Shown piece after piece: positions 18,333 through 27,441 of a stretch of DNA of 64,000 nucleotides. The first letter of the stretch is position 1; each line of letters begins with the position of its first letter. Under the pieces are notes generated by a model, which saw nothing but the letters and a program-made list of their open reading frames with translations, made no database searches and was not told where the DNA came from. This stretch comes from Agrobacterium larrymoorei (GTDB lineage Bacteria > Pseudomonadota > Alphaproteobacteria > Rhizobiales > Rhizobiaceae). A program made the translations under genes and the position numbers. The stretch covers positions 248,001 to 312,000 of the forward strand of contig NZ_JAUTBL010000001.1 in assembly GCF_030819275.1 (NCBI RefSeq). The letters are read 5' to 3'.

Positions 18333-19844
18333 TTATGAGCCTTTTTTCACACCGGTCAGGCGGATCATGCCATCGGACGAAGGGGTGAAGCCGGTTACGG
18401 CTTTGGACGTCGCGTAGAGATAGGCTTGATGACCGAGATAGATCAGCGGCAGATCCTCATCGAGAATCTTGGTCGCCGCATCATACTTCTCCTTGCGAAC
18501 GGCATTGTCAGTCGAGGCACGCGCCTCGTCGAGCAGCTTGTCCACTTCCGGGTTGCAATATTTGGTGTCGTTGATGCCGCCCTTGCAGGTAACGAACTGG
18601 TGGATATTGCCATCGGGATCGGAACGACCAGACCAGTCGGAGCGTGACAGAACGTAATTGCCCGCTGTCTGCTCCGAAAGCAGAGTCGCGAATTCAGTGG
18701 CCTTCAGCTTCACATCGAAGCCTGCCTCCGCCACCATGGCCTGAATGACCTGCATCATCTGCGTCTGGGTCGTATTGTTGGCATGCTGCAATTCGATTTC
18801 GTAGCGGTCGAAGCCAGCTTCCTTCATCAGCGCCTTGGCTTTTTCCACGTCGCGCGCCGGCACGGGAACATCCTTGTTGTACCAGGGGCTGGTCGGCGGC
18901 CATGCCTGGTTTCCAGCCATTGCGGTTCCTTCGAAGACAACCTGGTTGATCGCCTCGCGGTCGATAGCGAGCGAAAAGGCCTGGCGCAGACGCTTGTCCT
19001 TGCCGAAAGGATTGTCCGCCTTCGGCCCGTTGCCGATATTGACATACATGGCCATGTAGCCCGGCCCTACGACTTCACCATAAGTCAGCTTCGGATCGTC
19101 TTTAACCGATGCTGCGTCCGAAGCAGAAATGCGCTCCGCCATGTCGAGATCGCCGGCACGCAGGTTCGCCAGACGAACCGTCGTATCGGGAATGGGGAGG
19201 AAGGTGACCTTGTCGAGAAAGATGTTATCCTTGTTCCAGTAATCGGCGAACTTCTCCAGCACGATACGGTCCTGCTGGATGCGCTCCACGAACTTGAAGG
19301 GACCGGCGCACACGGGCTTGGAACCAAAATTGGCGCCGAGTTCCTTGCCGGCCTTCGGCGAAATCATCATGCCTGCACGGTCCGAAAGCTGAGCGAGCAG
19401 GCTGGCATCCGGCTTCTTCAACGTGAACTTGATCTGGTACTCACCAGTCGCTTCAACCTTGGCTACGGAGGCGAGCTCGCTCTTGCGGCGCGACTCCGGC
19501 ATCGTCATGTTGCGCTCGATCGTATAGACGGCAGCCTCGGCATTGAACGGCGTGCCATCATGAAAAACGACGCCTTCACGCAAATCCATTGTCAGCGTGT
19601 TGCCATTGTCGCCCCATGCCCATTTCGTCGCGAGCTGCGGAACGACGGCGAGATTATTGTCGAGATCCACAAGCTTGTCGCACATGCTGGTATAAACCAG
19701 GCGACCGACGAAGGTACGTGACTGGGCCGGATCGAGCACGTCGGCATCGTCCTGCAAACCTATGCGAATATCCGCGGCAAAGGCGGAGGTGGACAGCAAT
19801 GCTGCAGTCAGCAGACTGGCGGAGAATTTGGTGATCTGTCTCAT
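18333..19844 (-). CDS. Periplasmic peptide/glutathione-binding protein (SBP family 5)
   Basis: The 503-residue protein starts with a clear signal peptide ('MRQITKFSASLLTAALLSTSAFA', cleavage after AFA). It has the family-5 pattern: 'VLDPAQSRTFVGRLVYTSMCDKLVDLD', 'LREGVVFHDGTPFNAEAAVYTIER' and 'KPVCAGPFKFVERIQQDRIVLEK'. It captures the substrate and delivers it to the permeases encoded directly downstream. Size is like GsiB. ATG 19844 is preceded by AGAGGAAGAACG. It lies 65 bases after the GntR-type regulator gene, so the whole set may be one transcript. Confidence 0.9.
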   Translation of the reverse strand: MRQITKFSASLLTAALLSTSAFAADIRIGLQDDADVLDPAQSRTFVGRLVYTSMCDKLVDLDNNLAVVPQLATKWAWGDNGNTLTMDLREGVVFHDGTPFNAEAAVYTIERNMTMPESRRKSELASVAKVEATGEYQIKFTLKKPDASLLAQLSDRAGMMISPKAGKELGANFGSKPVCAGPFKFVERIQQDRIVLEKFADYWNKDNIFLDKVTFLPIPDTTVRLANLRAGDLDMAERISASDAASVKDDPKLTYGEVVGPGYMAMYVNIGNGPKADNPFGKDKRLRQAFSLAIDREAINQVVFEGTAMAGNQAWPPTSPWYNKDVPVPARDVEKAKALMKEAGFDRYEIELQHANNTTQTQMMQVIQAMVAEAGFDVKLKATEFATLLSEQTAGNYVLSRSDWSGRSDPDGNIHQFVTCKGGINDTKYCNPEVDKLLDEARASTDNAVRKEKYDAATKILDEDLPLIYLGHQAYLYATSKAVTGFTPSSDGMIRLTGVKKGS

Positions 19845-19909
19845 GTCGTTCTTCCTCTGAATGGCGTTCAGGCAGCCGGTGTTCCGGTTCATGCCGTGGT
19901 GATTGTCTG

Positions 19910-20647
19910 TCAGATCTCTCCCGTCGATCCGTGATCGAGATGATCCATCGATGTCTGGCGGATAAGCCGCTCCTGCAATGTCAGGAGGTGATTGCGCATC
20001 GCTTCGCCCGCCTTCGACGGATCACGCGCCGCAATCGCGTCGATGATTTCGGCATGCTGATCGCGCGATTCCTTCAGCGTGTCGTCGAGCCGGCGTGCGC
20101 GTTCACGAACCGCCTGCCAGGACGGGTCCTGGCGAACCCGGTTGACGACATCGAACAGCGACAGGAAGAGCTGATTGCCTGCGCTCTGCGCGATCAAACG
20201 ATGGAGCGAACCATCCCAAAGCTCCCGCCAATCCGCATCGGTTCGCTCATAGATCTTGGCGCAGGTTTCACGCATACGAAGAACGTCGGAGGGCTTGGCG
20301 CGCATGGCGGCTAGCTGCGCCAGCTGCGGCTCGATGCGAAGCCGCACTTCCATGATCTCCATGAAGTTGGTGCCGGGGACGAGACTTGCCGCATGGTCGC
20401 CCCAACTATCCGGCTTTTGACCAAGGAAGGTACCGGCACCCTGGCGGCGCCAGATCAGGCCTTCCGCTTCAAGCACTTCCAATGCTCGCCGAATTTCCCG
20501 GCGGCCAGCACCAAGGCGCTCGCTCAACGTGCGCTCCGTCGGCAATTTTCCATCGCGTCCAAAAGCACTTACGGCAATCAGCTCACGCAAGCGTTCAAGC
20601 GCGTAGTTCGCATTGTCCAGCCCGGTGATATTGGATTTCTCATTCAT
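19910..20647 (-). CDS. GntR-family transcriptional regulator (FadR subfamily)
   Basis: The 245-residue protein has an N-terminal winged helix-turn-helix ('GKLPTERTLSERLGAGRREIRRALEVLEAEGLIWRRQGAGTFLG', about 34-76) and a helical FCD ligand domain with the usual Arg and His ligand positions ('EVRLRIEPQLAQLAAMR', 'HRLIAQSAGNQLF', 'HAEIIDAIAARDPSKAGEAMRNHL'). It is the first gene of the peptide/glutathione operon. Two inverted repeats overlap and precede its start codon, so it most likely represses its own operon and is released by an imported acidic ligand. The ligand is unknown. Confidence 0.85.
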   Translation of the reverse strand: MNEKSNITGLDNANYALERLRELIAVSAFGRDGKLPTERTLSERLGAGRREIRRALEVLEAEGLIWRRQGAGTFLGQKPDSWGDHAASLVPGTNFMEIMEVRLRIEPQLAQLAAMRAKPSDVLRMRETCAKIYERTDADWRELWDGSLHRLIAQSAGNQLFLSLFDVVNRVRQDPSWQAVRERARRLDDTLKESRDQHAEIIDAIAARDPSKAGEAMRNHLLTLQERLIRQTSMDHLDHGSTGEI

Positions 20648-20682
20648 TGGTGCGTACCAATTTCACATTGGTTCAATCAATG
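20646..20682 (-). promoter_or_regulatory. Candidate GntR operator, two inverted repeats
   Basis: ATTGGT-GCGT-ACCAAT is a perfect 6+6 inverted repeat at 20646-20661 that overlaps the start codon of the GntR-type gene. CATTG-GTTCAAT-CAATG follows at 20666-20682. The TGGT...ACCA core is like known FadR-subfamily sites. Position suggests autorepression. Confidence 0.65.
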
Positions 20683-20781
20683 CCGAACGGGTCTTTTCGT
20701 CAAGCTTAAAATTTACCCACGCGGAAATTTTATGCAGTCAAGCTTCACGGAGAGAGCGCGTTTGCCCGAGATAAACGCGAA

Positions 20782-20813
20782 AAAGCAGCGGTCGTGGTAC
20801 GGACCGCTGCTTT
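20782..20813 (-). terminator. Rho-independent terminator after the phosphatase gene
   Basis: AAAGCAGCGGTC and GACCGCTGCTTT form a perfect 12-base-pair stem with an eight-base loop. Read leftward it is followed by T residues (20784-20780). It lies 38 bases past the stop of the phosphatase gene, closing the operon that starts near 26100 or 27226. Confidence 0.85.
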
Positions 20814-20850
20814 CTACATGCGCCAAAAGTGGCCTCTCGTTAGACCGGCA

Positions 20851-21660
20851 TCAGGCAGCCAAACTGGTTTGATGAACTTCGACAAGCTCCTGATAGCATG
20901 AGATATTTCCCGCAAGAACGGGTTGGCCCTCGAAGAGTTTTTCGCCCTCTAGCGAAAACGGCATGACCTTTCCGCCTGCCTCCTCCACCAGGCAAAAACC
21001 GGCCATGCAGTCCCAGGCTCGCATATGAGGCTCGTAGTAGCCGACCAAGCGACCCGCAGCCACATAGGCCAGCATCAGCGCACCGGATCCATTACGGATG
21101 AAATTGCCGCCACGGGCCATGACGTCGCTTATGATCCGACCGACTCGCTCCGGAGTGACGTAGTTGTTGCAACCAATCCCGGTCAGGGCGTTCTGAATAT
21201 TCCGGGAAGGGTCGAGCGTTAGTGGCTTGCCGTCCAGGGTCGCGCCATGCCCTTCCGCCGAGGCATAGGTCTCGTCAGCACAGGGTACGCGGATCACACC
21301 GATGACCGGTTTACCATCCCGGACCACGGCAATCGAGACACACCAGCTTGGCATGCCGTTGACGAAAGGGGCTGTGCCATCGATCGGGTCGACCACCCAG
21401 GTGTAGCCAGAGACACCGTCGTCGTAGCCATGCTCCTCGCCGAGAAAGCCATCCGCGGAAAAAGTCGCAGCGACGCGCTCCCGCAGCATGGTTTCGACGT
21501 TGCGATCGGCGATTGAGACGACGTCCTGAAGGTCCCTCTTGGTTTCGATCACCAGGCTGTCGCGCTTGTTGAAATAGTCGAGCGCCATGGCGCCAGCCTC
21601 AGCCGCCAATTCCTTTGCAAGCGCAAAGCGCTGTTCGAGGCCGTCATTCCGTTCTGTCAT
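20851..21660 (-). CDS. Inositol-monophosphatase-family phosphatase
   Basis: The 269-residue protein carries both metal-site motifs of the family: 'GFLGEEHG' (Glu ligand) with 'WVVDPIDGTAPFVNGMPSWCVSIAV' (about 85-109), and 'MRAWDCMAGFCLVEEAGGKV' near residue 215. It removes phosphate from small alcohols or sugars with lithium-sensitive magnesium chemistry (inositol phosphate, histidinol phosphate, fructose bisphosphate and related substrates). ATG 21660 with AAGGA was chosen over a GTG nine codons upstream. It lies 30 bases after the importer ATPase gene, in the same operon, which suggests the imported substrate is phosphorylated. Confidence 0.85.
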   Translation of the reverse strand: MTERNDGLEQRFALAKELAAEAGAMALDYFNKRDSLVIETKRDLQDVVSIADRNVETMLRERVAATFSADGFLGEEHGYDDGVSGYTWVVDPIDGTAPFVNGMPSWCVSIAVVRDGKPVIGVIRVPCADETYASAEGHGATLDGKPLTLDPSRNIQNALTGIGCNNYVTPERVGRIISDVMARGGNFIRNGSGALMLAYVAAGRLVGYYEPHMRAWDCMAGFCLVEEAGGKVMPFSLEGEKLFEGQPVLAGNISCYQELVEVHQTSLAA

Positions 21661-21690
21661 TTCCAATGTCCTTGATTCAATCTGCACTGT

Positions 21691-22752
21691 TTACGCGTCG
21701 ATGAGTGCTATGCCACGGTTTTTAAAACTCAGTGTGACATCGCCGGTTTCGTGCACCATCTGGTTCATGTCGTGGTCGACGATGAAAAGCGTGCCGACTT
21801 CCGTCTCGACCTCGTATTCCATGTGACCGCCAAGATAGGCGGTATGCAGCACACGTCCAGGCATTCCGCCATCACCCGGCGCGCCGATCCGGATCGACCC
21901 TGGACGGACCGCGAGTTTTGCAGCACCAGCGCGCGGCTGCCGGCTTGGAATGCGGTGCTCGGTCTCACCGATACGAATGATCGCTTCCGCGCCGATCTGT
22001 GAAACAACCTCGCAGGGAACGACATTCGCTTCACCCATGAAGTCCGCGATGAAAGATGATGCGGGAGCTTCATAAAGCTCGCGCGGTGCGCCCGATTGCG
22101 CAATCTCGCCTTCCTTCATAACGATGATACGATCGGAAACCGCCAGCGCTTCATCCTGATCATGGGTCACATAGACGGCGGTAAAGCCGATGCGCTGTTG
22201 CAGTTCACGAATGTCGGTGCGGACGCGTCGGCGCAGACGCGCATCGAGGTTCGACAGGGGCTCGTCAAGAAGGAGCACTTGCGGCTCCAGCACAAGAGCG
22301 CGCGCAACCGCCACACGCTGCTGCTGCCCCCCGGAAAGTTCCGCTGGCAGACGTTGTCCCATGCCGGCGAGACCGACGAGGCGCAGCCCTTCCTCCGCCT
22401 TATCTCTTGCCTCGTTCTTCTTCAGCCCGGAGGATTGAAGGCCATAGGCAACGTTGTCCAACGCACTCATATGGGGAAACAACGCGTAGGACTGGAAGAC
22501 CATCGACACATCGCGCTCATTGGCGGGCAGCATGGTGACATCCTTGCCGCCGATCAGGATACGACCGGAGTTCGGATGCTCAAGACCAGCGAGCATTCGA
22601 AGCGTCGTCGTCTTGCCGCAACCGGACGGGCCAAGAAGCGTAACAAGCGTGCCCGGCTCGATGGTGAGAGACAGATCCGGTATGGCAGTAAACGCACCGA
22701 AGGTCTTGCGAACATTCTGAAAAACGACTGAGCCGGGTTTGACGGTAATCAT
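21691..22752 (-). CDS. ABC importer ATP-binding protein (FbpC/PotA/AfuC type)
   Basis: The 353-residue protein has Walker A 'GPSGCGKTT' (about 40-48), Q-loop 'FQSYALFPHMSALDNVAYG', signature 'LSGGQQQRVAVARAL', Walker B 'VLLLDEPLSNLD' and a C-terminal TOBE-type domain. This type powers ferric, polyamine, thiamine and sugar-phosphate importers. Its start overlaps the stop of the permease gene by four bases. Together with the permease and two binding proteins it completes the transporter. Substrate is not decided by this subunit. Confidence 0.9.
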   Translation of the reverse strand: MITVKPGSVVFQNVRKTFGAFTAIPDLSLTIEPGTLVTLLGPSGCGKTTTLRMLAGLEHPNSGRILIGGKDVTMLPANERDVSMVFQSYALFPHMSALDNVAYGLQSSGLKKNEARDKAEEGLRLVGLAGMGQRLPAELSGGQQQRVAVARALVLEPQVLLLDEPLSNLDARLRRRVRTDIRELQQRIGFTAVYVTHDQDEALAVSDRIIVMKEGEIAQSGAPRELYEAPASSFIADFMGEANVVPCEVVSQIGAEAIIRIGETEHRIPSRQPRAGAAKLAVRPGSIRIGAPGDGGMPGRVLHTAYLGGHMEYEVETEVGTLFIVDHDMNQMVHETGDVTLSFKNRGIALIDA

Positions 22753-24980
22753 GCGGCTTTCTCCTGAGGATTGGATATGGATGTGGCTGGGGAAAAGCCG
22801 GCAACGCGATTTTCGCGACGCAGGCGTCTTTCCCCAACGGCAAGTTGGAAGCCAGCGATGACGGTGATCATGACGACAATCAGCATGGACGAGTAGGCGA
22901 TCGCCACTCCATATTCCCCATTTTCAACCAGGCCGACGATGTAGGATGTCGCCATGTTGTACTGGGCACTGACGAGGAAGATCACGGCACTGATGGATGT
23001 GATGGCGCGGACGAAGGAGTAGACGAGTGCCGCGCGGATCGCTGGACGAAGCAGCGGCAGCACCACCAGCCTTATGGTGCGGAAGCTATTTGCGCGCAGC
23101 GTCATGGAGGCTTCGTCCAGGCTCTTGTCCAACTGGCTCATGGCCGCGATGCCACCGCGCACGCCGACCGGCATGTTGCGGAACACGAAGCACATGATCA
23201 GGATGATGGCGGAACCCGTCATTTCCAGCGGCGGCAGGTTGAACGCCATAATGTAGCTGACCCCAATGACCGTCCCAGGAATGGCAAAGCTCATCATCAA
23301 CGCGAATTCGAAGAGATTGCGCCCGGCAAATTTCTGTCTGACGATGATGTAGGCGGTCAGCAAGCCGACCGCCGCCGTCAGGGGCGCCGCGATGAGTGCG
23401 ATTTCCATCGTCGTCCAAAAGGAGTTCCAGGCAACGCCGGTCCAGGCGATGGAACCGTTGCTGATGCTGACGGAGAAAGCGCGAACGTAATGATCGATCG
23501 TCAGCGTGTTGTCCAAGCCCCAGGTCTTCACGAAGCCACCGACAAGGATCATGCCATAGATAACGACTGTAAAGATCATCCATGGAACCACCAGCGCATG
23601 AACTGCAATGGACATCGACTTCGGGAGAGCGATGTGTGCCCCGCTGTCGCCCTTGCCCGTCACCGTGGCAAAGTTCTTTCCCGACAGCCAGAAACGCTGC
23701 GCAAGAAAGGCAGAGAGCGTGAAGCAGAGCAGGACGATGGCAAGGACGGCCGCTCGCGAAGGATCGTTTTGAGAGCCGACCACCGCGAAGAAGATTTCGG
23801 TCGAAAGCACGCCATGGCTCCCACCCAGCACCAGCGGATTTCCAAAGTCGGCCATGCTTTCGATGAAGCCGATCAGGAACGCGTTGGCGAGGCCAGGCTT
23901 CATCAGCGGTAGCGAAACGTGCCAGAAGGTGCGCCAACGGTCGGCGCGAAGTGTCTGAGATGCCTCCTCCATGGAGGGGCTTACCCCCTCGACAACGCCG
24001 ATGAGGACGAGGAAAGAGATGGGCGTGAAGGAGAGAACCTGGGCGATCCAGATACCCGTCATGCCATAGAGCCAGCGACCGGGTTCGACGCCGAAGACGT
24101 TGGACATGAATTCGGTCACCACACCGGCGCGTCCGAAAAGCAATGTCAGAGCAAGACCGATGACGAAGGGCGGCGTGATGATTGGCAACACCGTCAACAG
24201 ACGCAAACCCTTCTTGAAAGGAAAGCGTGTTCTTGTTGCCACCAGTGCGAAAGCAAGACCCAGCACGGTCGAACCCGCTGCCGTCATGATCGCCAGGAAC
24301 AGAGTTCTCCACGCCACACCGCAACGACCGCCGCCGATGACGCAATCAAGGCTCCAGATGCCCGGGTCGCGCATGTTGCGGATGAAGCCGTCAGGATTGA
24401 AGGAACCGTCGAAATCCTGAAGGGCACCGACCATCATGCTGCCGATGGGATAGAAGACGAAAACGCCGACGAGGAAAATCAGCAGCGAGATGCATGAAAC
24501 GATAAAGGCATCGCCCTTCATGAAGCCACGCTCGGCAAGCCCGAAGGAGATGAACAGGACAAAGACGAAGGCCATCGTGACTGCGCCTGCACCCATGGAA
24601 GGCTGGCCATCCGACAGGGCACCAAAGAGACCTTCGGTCGCTTGCCAGGTCCACCCGGAAAACCCGATCGCCAGCCCCTGAAGCACGAGGAAACCGAGAC
24701 CGAGACTGCCCGCTGCCACCAGCAAAGCGCCACGTTTATCGGCGTCCGAGATCATCCGCGCGGCTACTCCCAGAAGGAAAAACGCAAGGACGCCGAACAG
24801 CCAGGCGCGACCTTCAGACACCATCTGAAGAATGCCGGGAGCGACCGCCTTAGAGAGCGGGAATTCCGCCAGCCAGCCGAGGCCGAAGAAACCGCCTTCA
24901 ATGCGGTACCAGGGAACAAGCACAAGTGCCGCTAGTCCCACGGCCAGAACAATGTCCAGCCGGCGATTGCCATGGGTCAT
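22749..24980 (-). CDS. ABC importer permease with two fused transmembrane domains (FbpB/AfuB type)
   Basis: The 743-residue integral membrane protein is a tandem permease with some fourteen or more helices. It contains two EAA-type coupling loops: 'MEEASQTLRADRWRTFWHVSLPLMKPGLANAFL' near 400 and 'LDEASMTLRANSFRTIRLVVLPLLRPAIRAAL' near 660. Each half belongs to the binding-protein-dependent permease fold. ATG 24980 is chosen because TGAGGT stands just before it. Earlier in-frame ATGs lack this. The extra N-terminal helices before the first permease domain make it longer than a standard FbpB. It pairs with the ATPase gene, which overlaps its stop. Confidence 0.9.
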   Translation of the reverse strand: MTHGNRRLDIVLAVGLAALVLVPWYRIEGGFFGLGWLAEFPLSKAVAPGILQMVSEGRAWLFGVLAFFLLGVAARMISDADKRGALLVAAGSLGLGFLVLQGLAIGFSGWTWQATEGLFGALSDGQPSMGAGAVTMAFVFVLFISFGLAERGFMKGDAFIVSCISLLIFLVGVFVFYPIGSMMVGALQDFDGSFNPDGFIRNMRDPGIWSLDCVIGGGRCGVAWRTLFLAIMTAAGSTVLGLAFALVATRTRFPFKKGLRLLTVLPIITPPFVIGLALTLLFGRAGVVTEFMSNVFGVEPGRWLYGMTGIWIAQVLSFTPISFLVLIGVVEGVSPSMEEASQTLRADRWRTFWHVSLPLMKPGLANAFLIGFIESMADFGNPLVLGGSHGVLSTEIFFAVVGSQNDPSRAAVLAIVLLCFTLSAFLAQRFWLSGKNFATVTGKGDSGAHIALPKSMSIAVHALVVPWMIFTVVIYGMILVGGFVKTWGLDNTLTIDHYVRAFSVSISNGSIAWTGVAWNSFWTTMEIALIAAPLTAAVGLLTAYIIVRQKFAGRNLFEFALMMSFAIPGTVIGVSYIMAFNLPPLEMTGSAIILIMCFVFRNMPVGVRGGIAAMSQLDKSLDEASMTLRANSFRTIRLVVLPLLRPAIRAALVYSFVRAITSISAVIFLVSAQYNMATSYIVGLVENGEYGVAIAYSSMLIVVMITVIAGFQLAVGERRLRRENRVAGFSPATSISNPQEKAA

Positions 24981-25072
24981 GGTCAACCTCACAAATTTGA
25001 GTGTGTCAGAAAGGGCCGCCTTCATCCCTAATCTGGCGAAGACTTGAAGACGAAGGCGGCAGGAGGAAGCAA

Positions 25073-26098
25073 TCAGTTGGCGGCTGCGCCAACGTCCTTG
25101 TCCCAACGTTCCAGCAAGGCCTTGCGCTTTGCGGGATCGCCATAGGTCTTGAAGTCGTAGTTGATCAGCTTGATATCCTCAAAGCGTGGAGCTTCTTTCG
25201 GAATTTCAGCATTCTTGTTGGATGGAAGCTGGAACGACTTGGCGTCCTTCATCCGCGACTGCACATCGGCCTGTAGTGCCCAGTCGTACCAGATCTTGGC
25301 ATTCTCCATGTTGCGGGCGCCCTTGACGATCGACATGGAGCCGATCTCGTAACCCGTGCCCTCGCAAGGGGCGATCGACTTTACCGGGAAACCTTCTGCA
25401 GTCTGAGCGACGGCATCGTGCATGAAGACGATCCCGAGCGCCGTCTCACCGCGGGCAGCCGCCTTTACGGGCGCCGAACCGGACTTGGTGTATTGAGAGA
25501 TGTTGGCGTTCAGCTTCTTCAGATAATCGAAGGCCTGATCTTCTCCCATGATCTGCGCAAGCGAAGCGAGGGCCGTGTAAGCCGTTCCCGAAGAGTTCGG
25601 ATTGGCGATCTGGATTTCACCCTTCAGCTCTGGATCAAGCAGGTCTACCCAGCACTTCGGCTCCTTGAAACCCTTCTTCTTGAAAATGTCGGTGTTGTAA
25701 CCCCAGCCCAAGGCACCGGCATAGACGCCGACTGTCTTGTATCCGGCGCTCTCAGCCTGGTTCTTTGCCCAGTCCTGCAGCTGGTCCAGCATCTTTGATT
25801 TGTATTCAAGCGTCAGGTTCTCGGATGCTGCCTGCAGGTGCGGATCGCCCGTCCCTGCCCACCAGACATCGGTCTTCGGATTGCGCGCTTCTGCACGGAT
25901 TTTGGCATATGCTTCGCCGGACGACATGCGCACCATGTTGACCTTGATGTCGTGGCTCTTTTCGAAGTCGCCTTTCATCTGTTCGCAGATCACCACATCT
26001 GCTGCACAGATGAGATTGAGGTCACCGGCCGCGTGGACAGGTACGCTCATCAGAGTGGTTCCTGCCAGAAGCAGGCTAGAAATAAGTGTCAGTCGCAT
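25073..26098 (-). CDS. Periplasmic binding protein, FbpA/AfuA type (copy 1)
   Basis: The 341-residue protein has a signal peptide ('MRLTLISSLLLAGTTLMSVPVHA') and the type-2 binding-protein pattern of the FbpA/AfuA branch: 'LICAADVVICEQMKGDFEKSHDIKVNMVRMSSGEAYAKI', 'VWWAGTGDPHLQAASE' and 'GTGYEIGSMSIVKGARNMENAKIWYDWAL'. ATG 26098 with GGAGG five bases upstream was preferred to the ATG four codons earlier. It lies 92 bases before the permease gene. About half of the sequence can be aligned by eye with the second binding protein next to it. Ligand may be ferric ion or a phosphorylated sugar or glycerate. Confidence 0.85.
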   Translation of the reverse strand: MRLTLISSLLLAGTTLMSVPVHAAGDLNLICAADVVICEQMKGDFEKSHDIKVNMVRMSSGEAYAKIRAEARNPKTDVWWAGTGDPHLQAASENLTLEYKSKMLDQLQDWAKNQAESAGYKTVGVYAGALGWGYNTDIFKKKGFKEPKCWVDLLDPELKGEIQIANPNSSGTAYTALASLAQIMGEDQAFDYLKKLNANISQYTKSGSAPVKAAARGETALGIVFMHDAVAQTAEGFPVKSIAPCEGTGYEIGSMSIVKGARNMENAKIWYDWALQADVQSRMKDAKSFQLPSNKNAEIPKEAPRFEDIKLINYDFKTYGDPAKRKALLERWDKDVGAAAN

Positions 26099-26197
26099 GT
26101 TTTCCTCCATGATGTGCGTCTGAATGCTGATCTCAGGACATGGCTTCGCCGTTCGGCGTGCTATCGCCGCCGTCTCTGTCCCGGTTAAGTCGCCGAT

Positions 26198-27226
26198 TTA
26201 CTGGCTGGGCGGATGAACTTCCCTATCGAACCTTAGAAGAAGTCTGCCTCTTTCCTCTGGAGTGCCAAATGTCGCAAAGTCGTAGTCAACCATCTTGATG
26301 AGCGAGAGGTCGGGCGCTCCAGGTGGCAAGGCAGCCTTTGCGTTGGAAGGGACCTGGTTCTGCCCGGCGGCGGCACCTGTCGCCTGCCCTTCGGCGCTCA
26401 GCGCAAAGTCCACAAACCGCCTTGCCTCGTCCCTGTTCTTTGCCCCGCGGATGACGCTGACCGCGCCAATCTCATATCCCGTACCCTCGCAAGGGGCGAC
26501 AATGACAAGCGGCGCGCCCGCCTCCTTCTGCGTCACGGCATCGTGCATAAAGGATATCCCGATGAGCGCTTCTCCACGAGCGGCGGCCTTTACTGGTGCG
26601 GAACCGGCCCGGGTATAATCGGCGACATTCCGGTTGAGCGCCGCTAGGTAGCTGAATGCCTCATCCTCACCGAAGAGCTGCACGAGCGTGGCAAGCATGG
26701 TGAAGGCCGTGCCGGAATAGTTGGGATCGGGCATGACGACTTTGCCGCGATAGGCCTCGTTGATCAGATCCTTCCAGCATGTTGGCGCCGGTAGACCTTG
26801 CTTCTGCAGGAGTTCGCTATTGTAGGCAAAGCCGAGCGCGCCGGCATAAATCCCTGCCGCCTGCCCTCCTGACATGGCAAAGAAATTCTGAGCCCAGGGA
26901 AGAACCTCCGGTTCATGCACGGAAGCATAGGCCTCAAGCAGACTTTCGGATGCGGCCTGAAGATGCGTGTCGCCGGTGCCGCCCCACCAGACATCGACGG
27001 TCGGCGCGTCCTTTTCTCTTCGGATCTGATCGAGAACTTCACCCGTGCTCTTGCGTACCACGATGGTTTGGACGCCACTCTTCAGCTCATAGGCGCGCTG
27101 CATTGCCGCACACCACGCCTCGTCGGCTGCGCAAAGCACGCTCAGCGTCGCGCCGTCCCGTGCCAAGGCCGCGCCACCAACCCATAGGATCAGCCCGGCG
27201 GTGAATGCCGCAAGCAGTGATTTCAA
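26198..27226 (-). CDS. Periplasmic binding protein, FbpA/AfuA type (copy 2)
   Basis: The 342-residue protein is a paralog of the 25073-26098 gene. It shares 'LCAADEAWCAAMQRAYELKSGVQTIVVRKSTGEV', 'VDVWWGGTGDTHLQAASES' and 'CEGTGYEIGAVSVIRGAKNRDEARRFVDFAL'. A TTG start at 27226 is proposed because AGGGAGGA stands four bases before it and it gives a proper signal peptide ('LKSLLAAFTAGLILWVGGAALA') and a length equal to the paralog. Longer frame starts up to 27343 would bury that peptide. It is the first gene leftward from the divergent two-component system, so it may serve either uptake or signal sensing. Confidence 0.8.
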   Translation of the reverse strand: MKSLLAAFTAGLILWVGGAALARDGATLSVLCAADEAWCAAMQRAYELKSGVQTIVVRKSTGEVLDQIRREKDAPTVDVWWGGTGDTHLQAASESLLEAYASVHEPEVLPWAQNFFAMSGGQAAGIYAGALGFAYNSELLQKQGLPAPTCWKDLINEAYRGKVVMPDPNYSGTAFTMLATLVQLFGEDEAFSYLAALNRNVADYTRAGSAPVKAAARGEALIGISFMHDAVTQKEAGAPLVIVAPCEGTGYEIGAVSVIRGAKNRDEARRFVDFALSAEGQATGAAAGQNQVPSNAKAALPPGAPDLSLIKMVDYDFATFGTPEERGRLLLRFDREVHPPSQ

Positions 27227-27346
27227 TCGATCCTCCCTGGAACCTCCCCGTTCCATTCTTGCCGCCAAGAATGCCAGAACCGGGCGCTTGCGCAATCGTA
27301 GAATGGTTACCGATTTTTCAACACTGAGATCATGCAAGGACATTCC

Positions 27347-27360
27347 GTTACGAATGTTAC
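27347..27360. promoter_or_regulatory. Candidate response-regulator box in divergent promoter
   Basis: GTTAC occurs twice with starts nine bases apart (27347 and 27356), and GGTTAC again at 27305. The site lies between the divergent binding-protein and response-regulator genes. OmpR-family regulators commonly bind such short direct repeats. Confidence 0.4.
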
Positions 27361-27441
27361 AAATCTGACAGGCCCGGTCATCATCGACCTTTTGAATAAT
27401 CCCGCGCTCTTGCCTATGATCGATACCGGGAGGACTTCATT

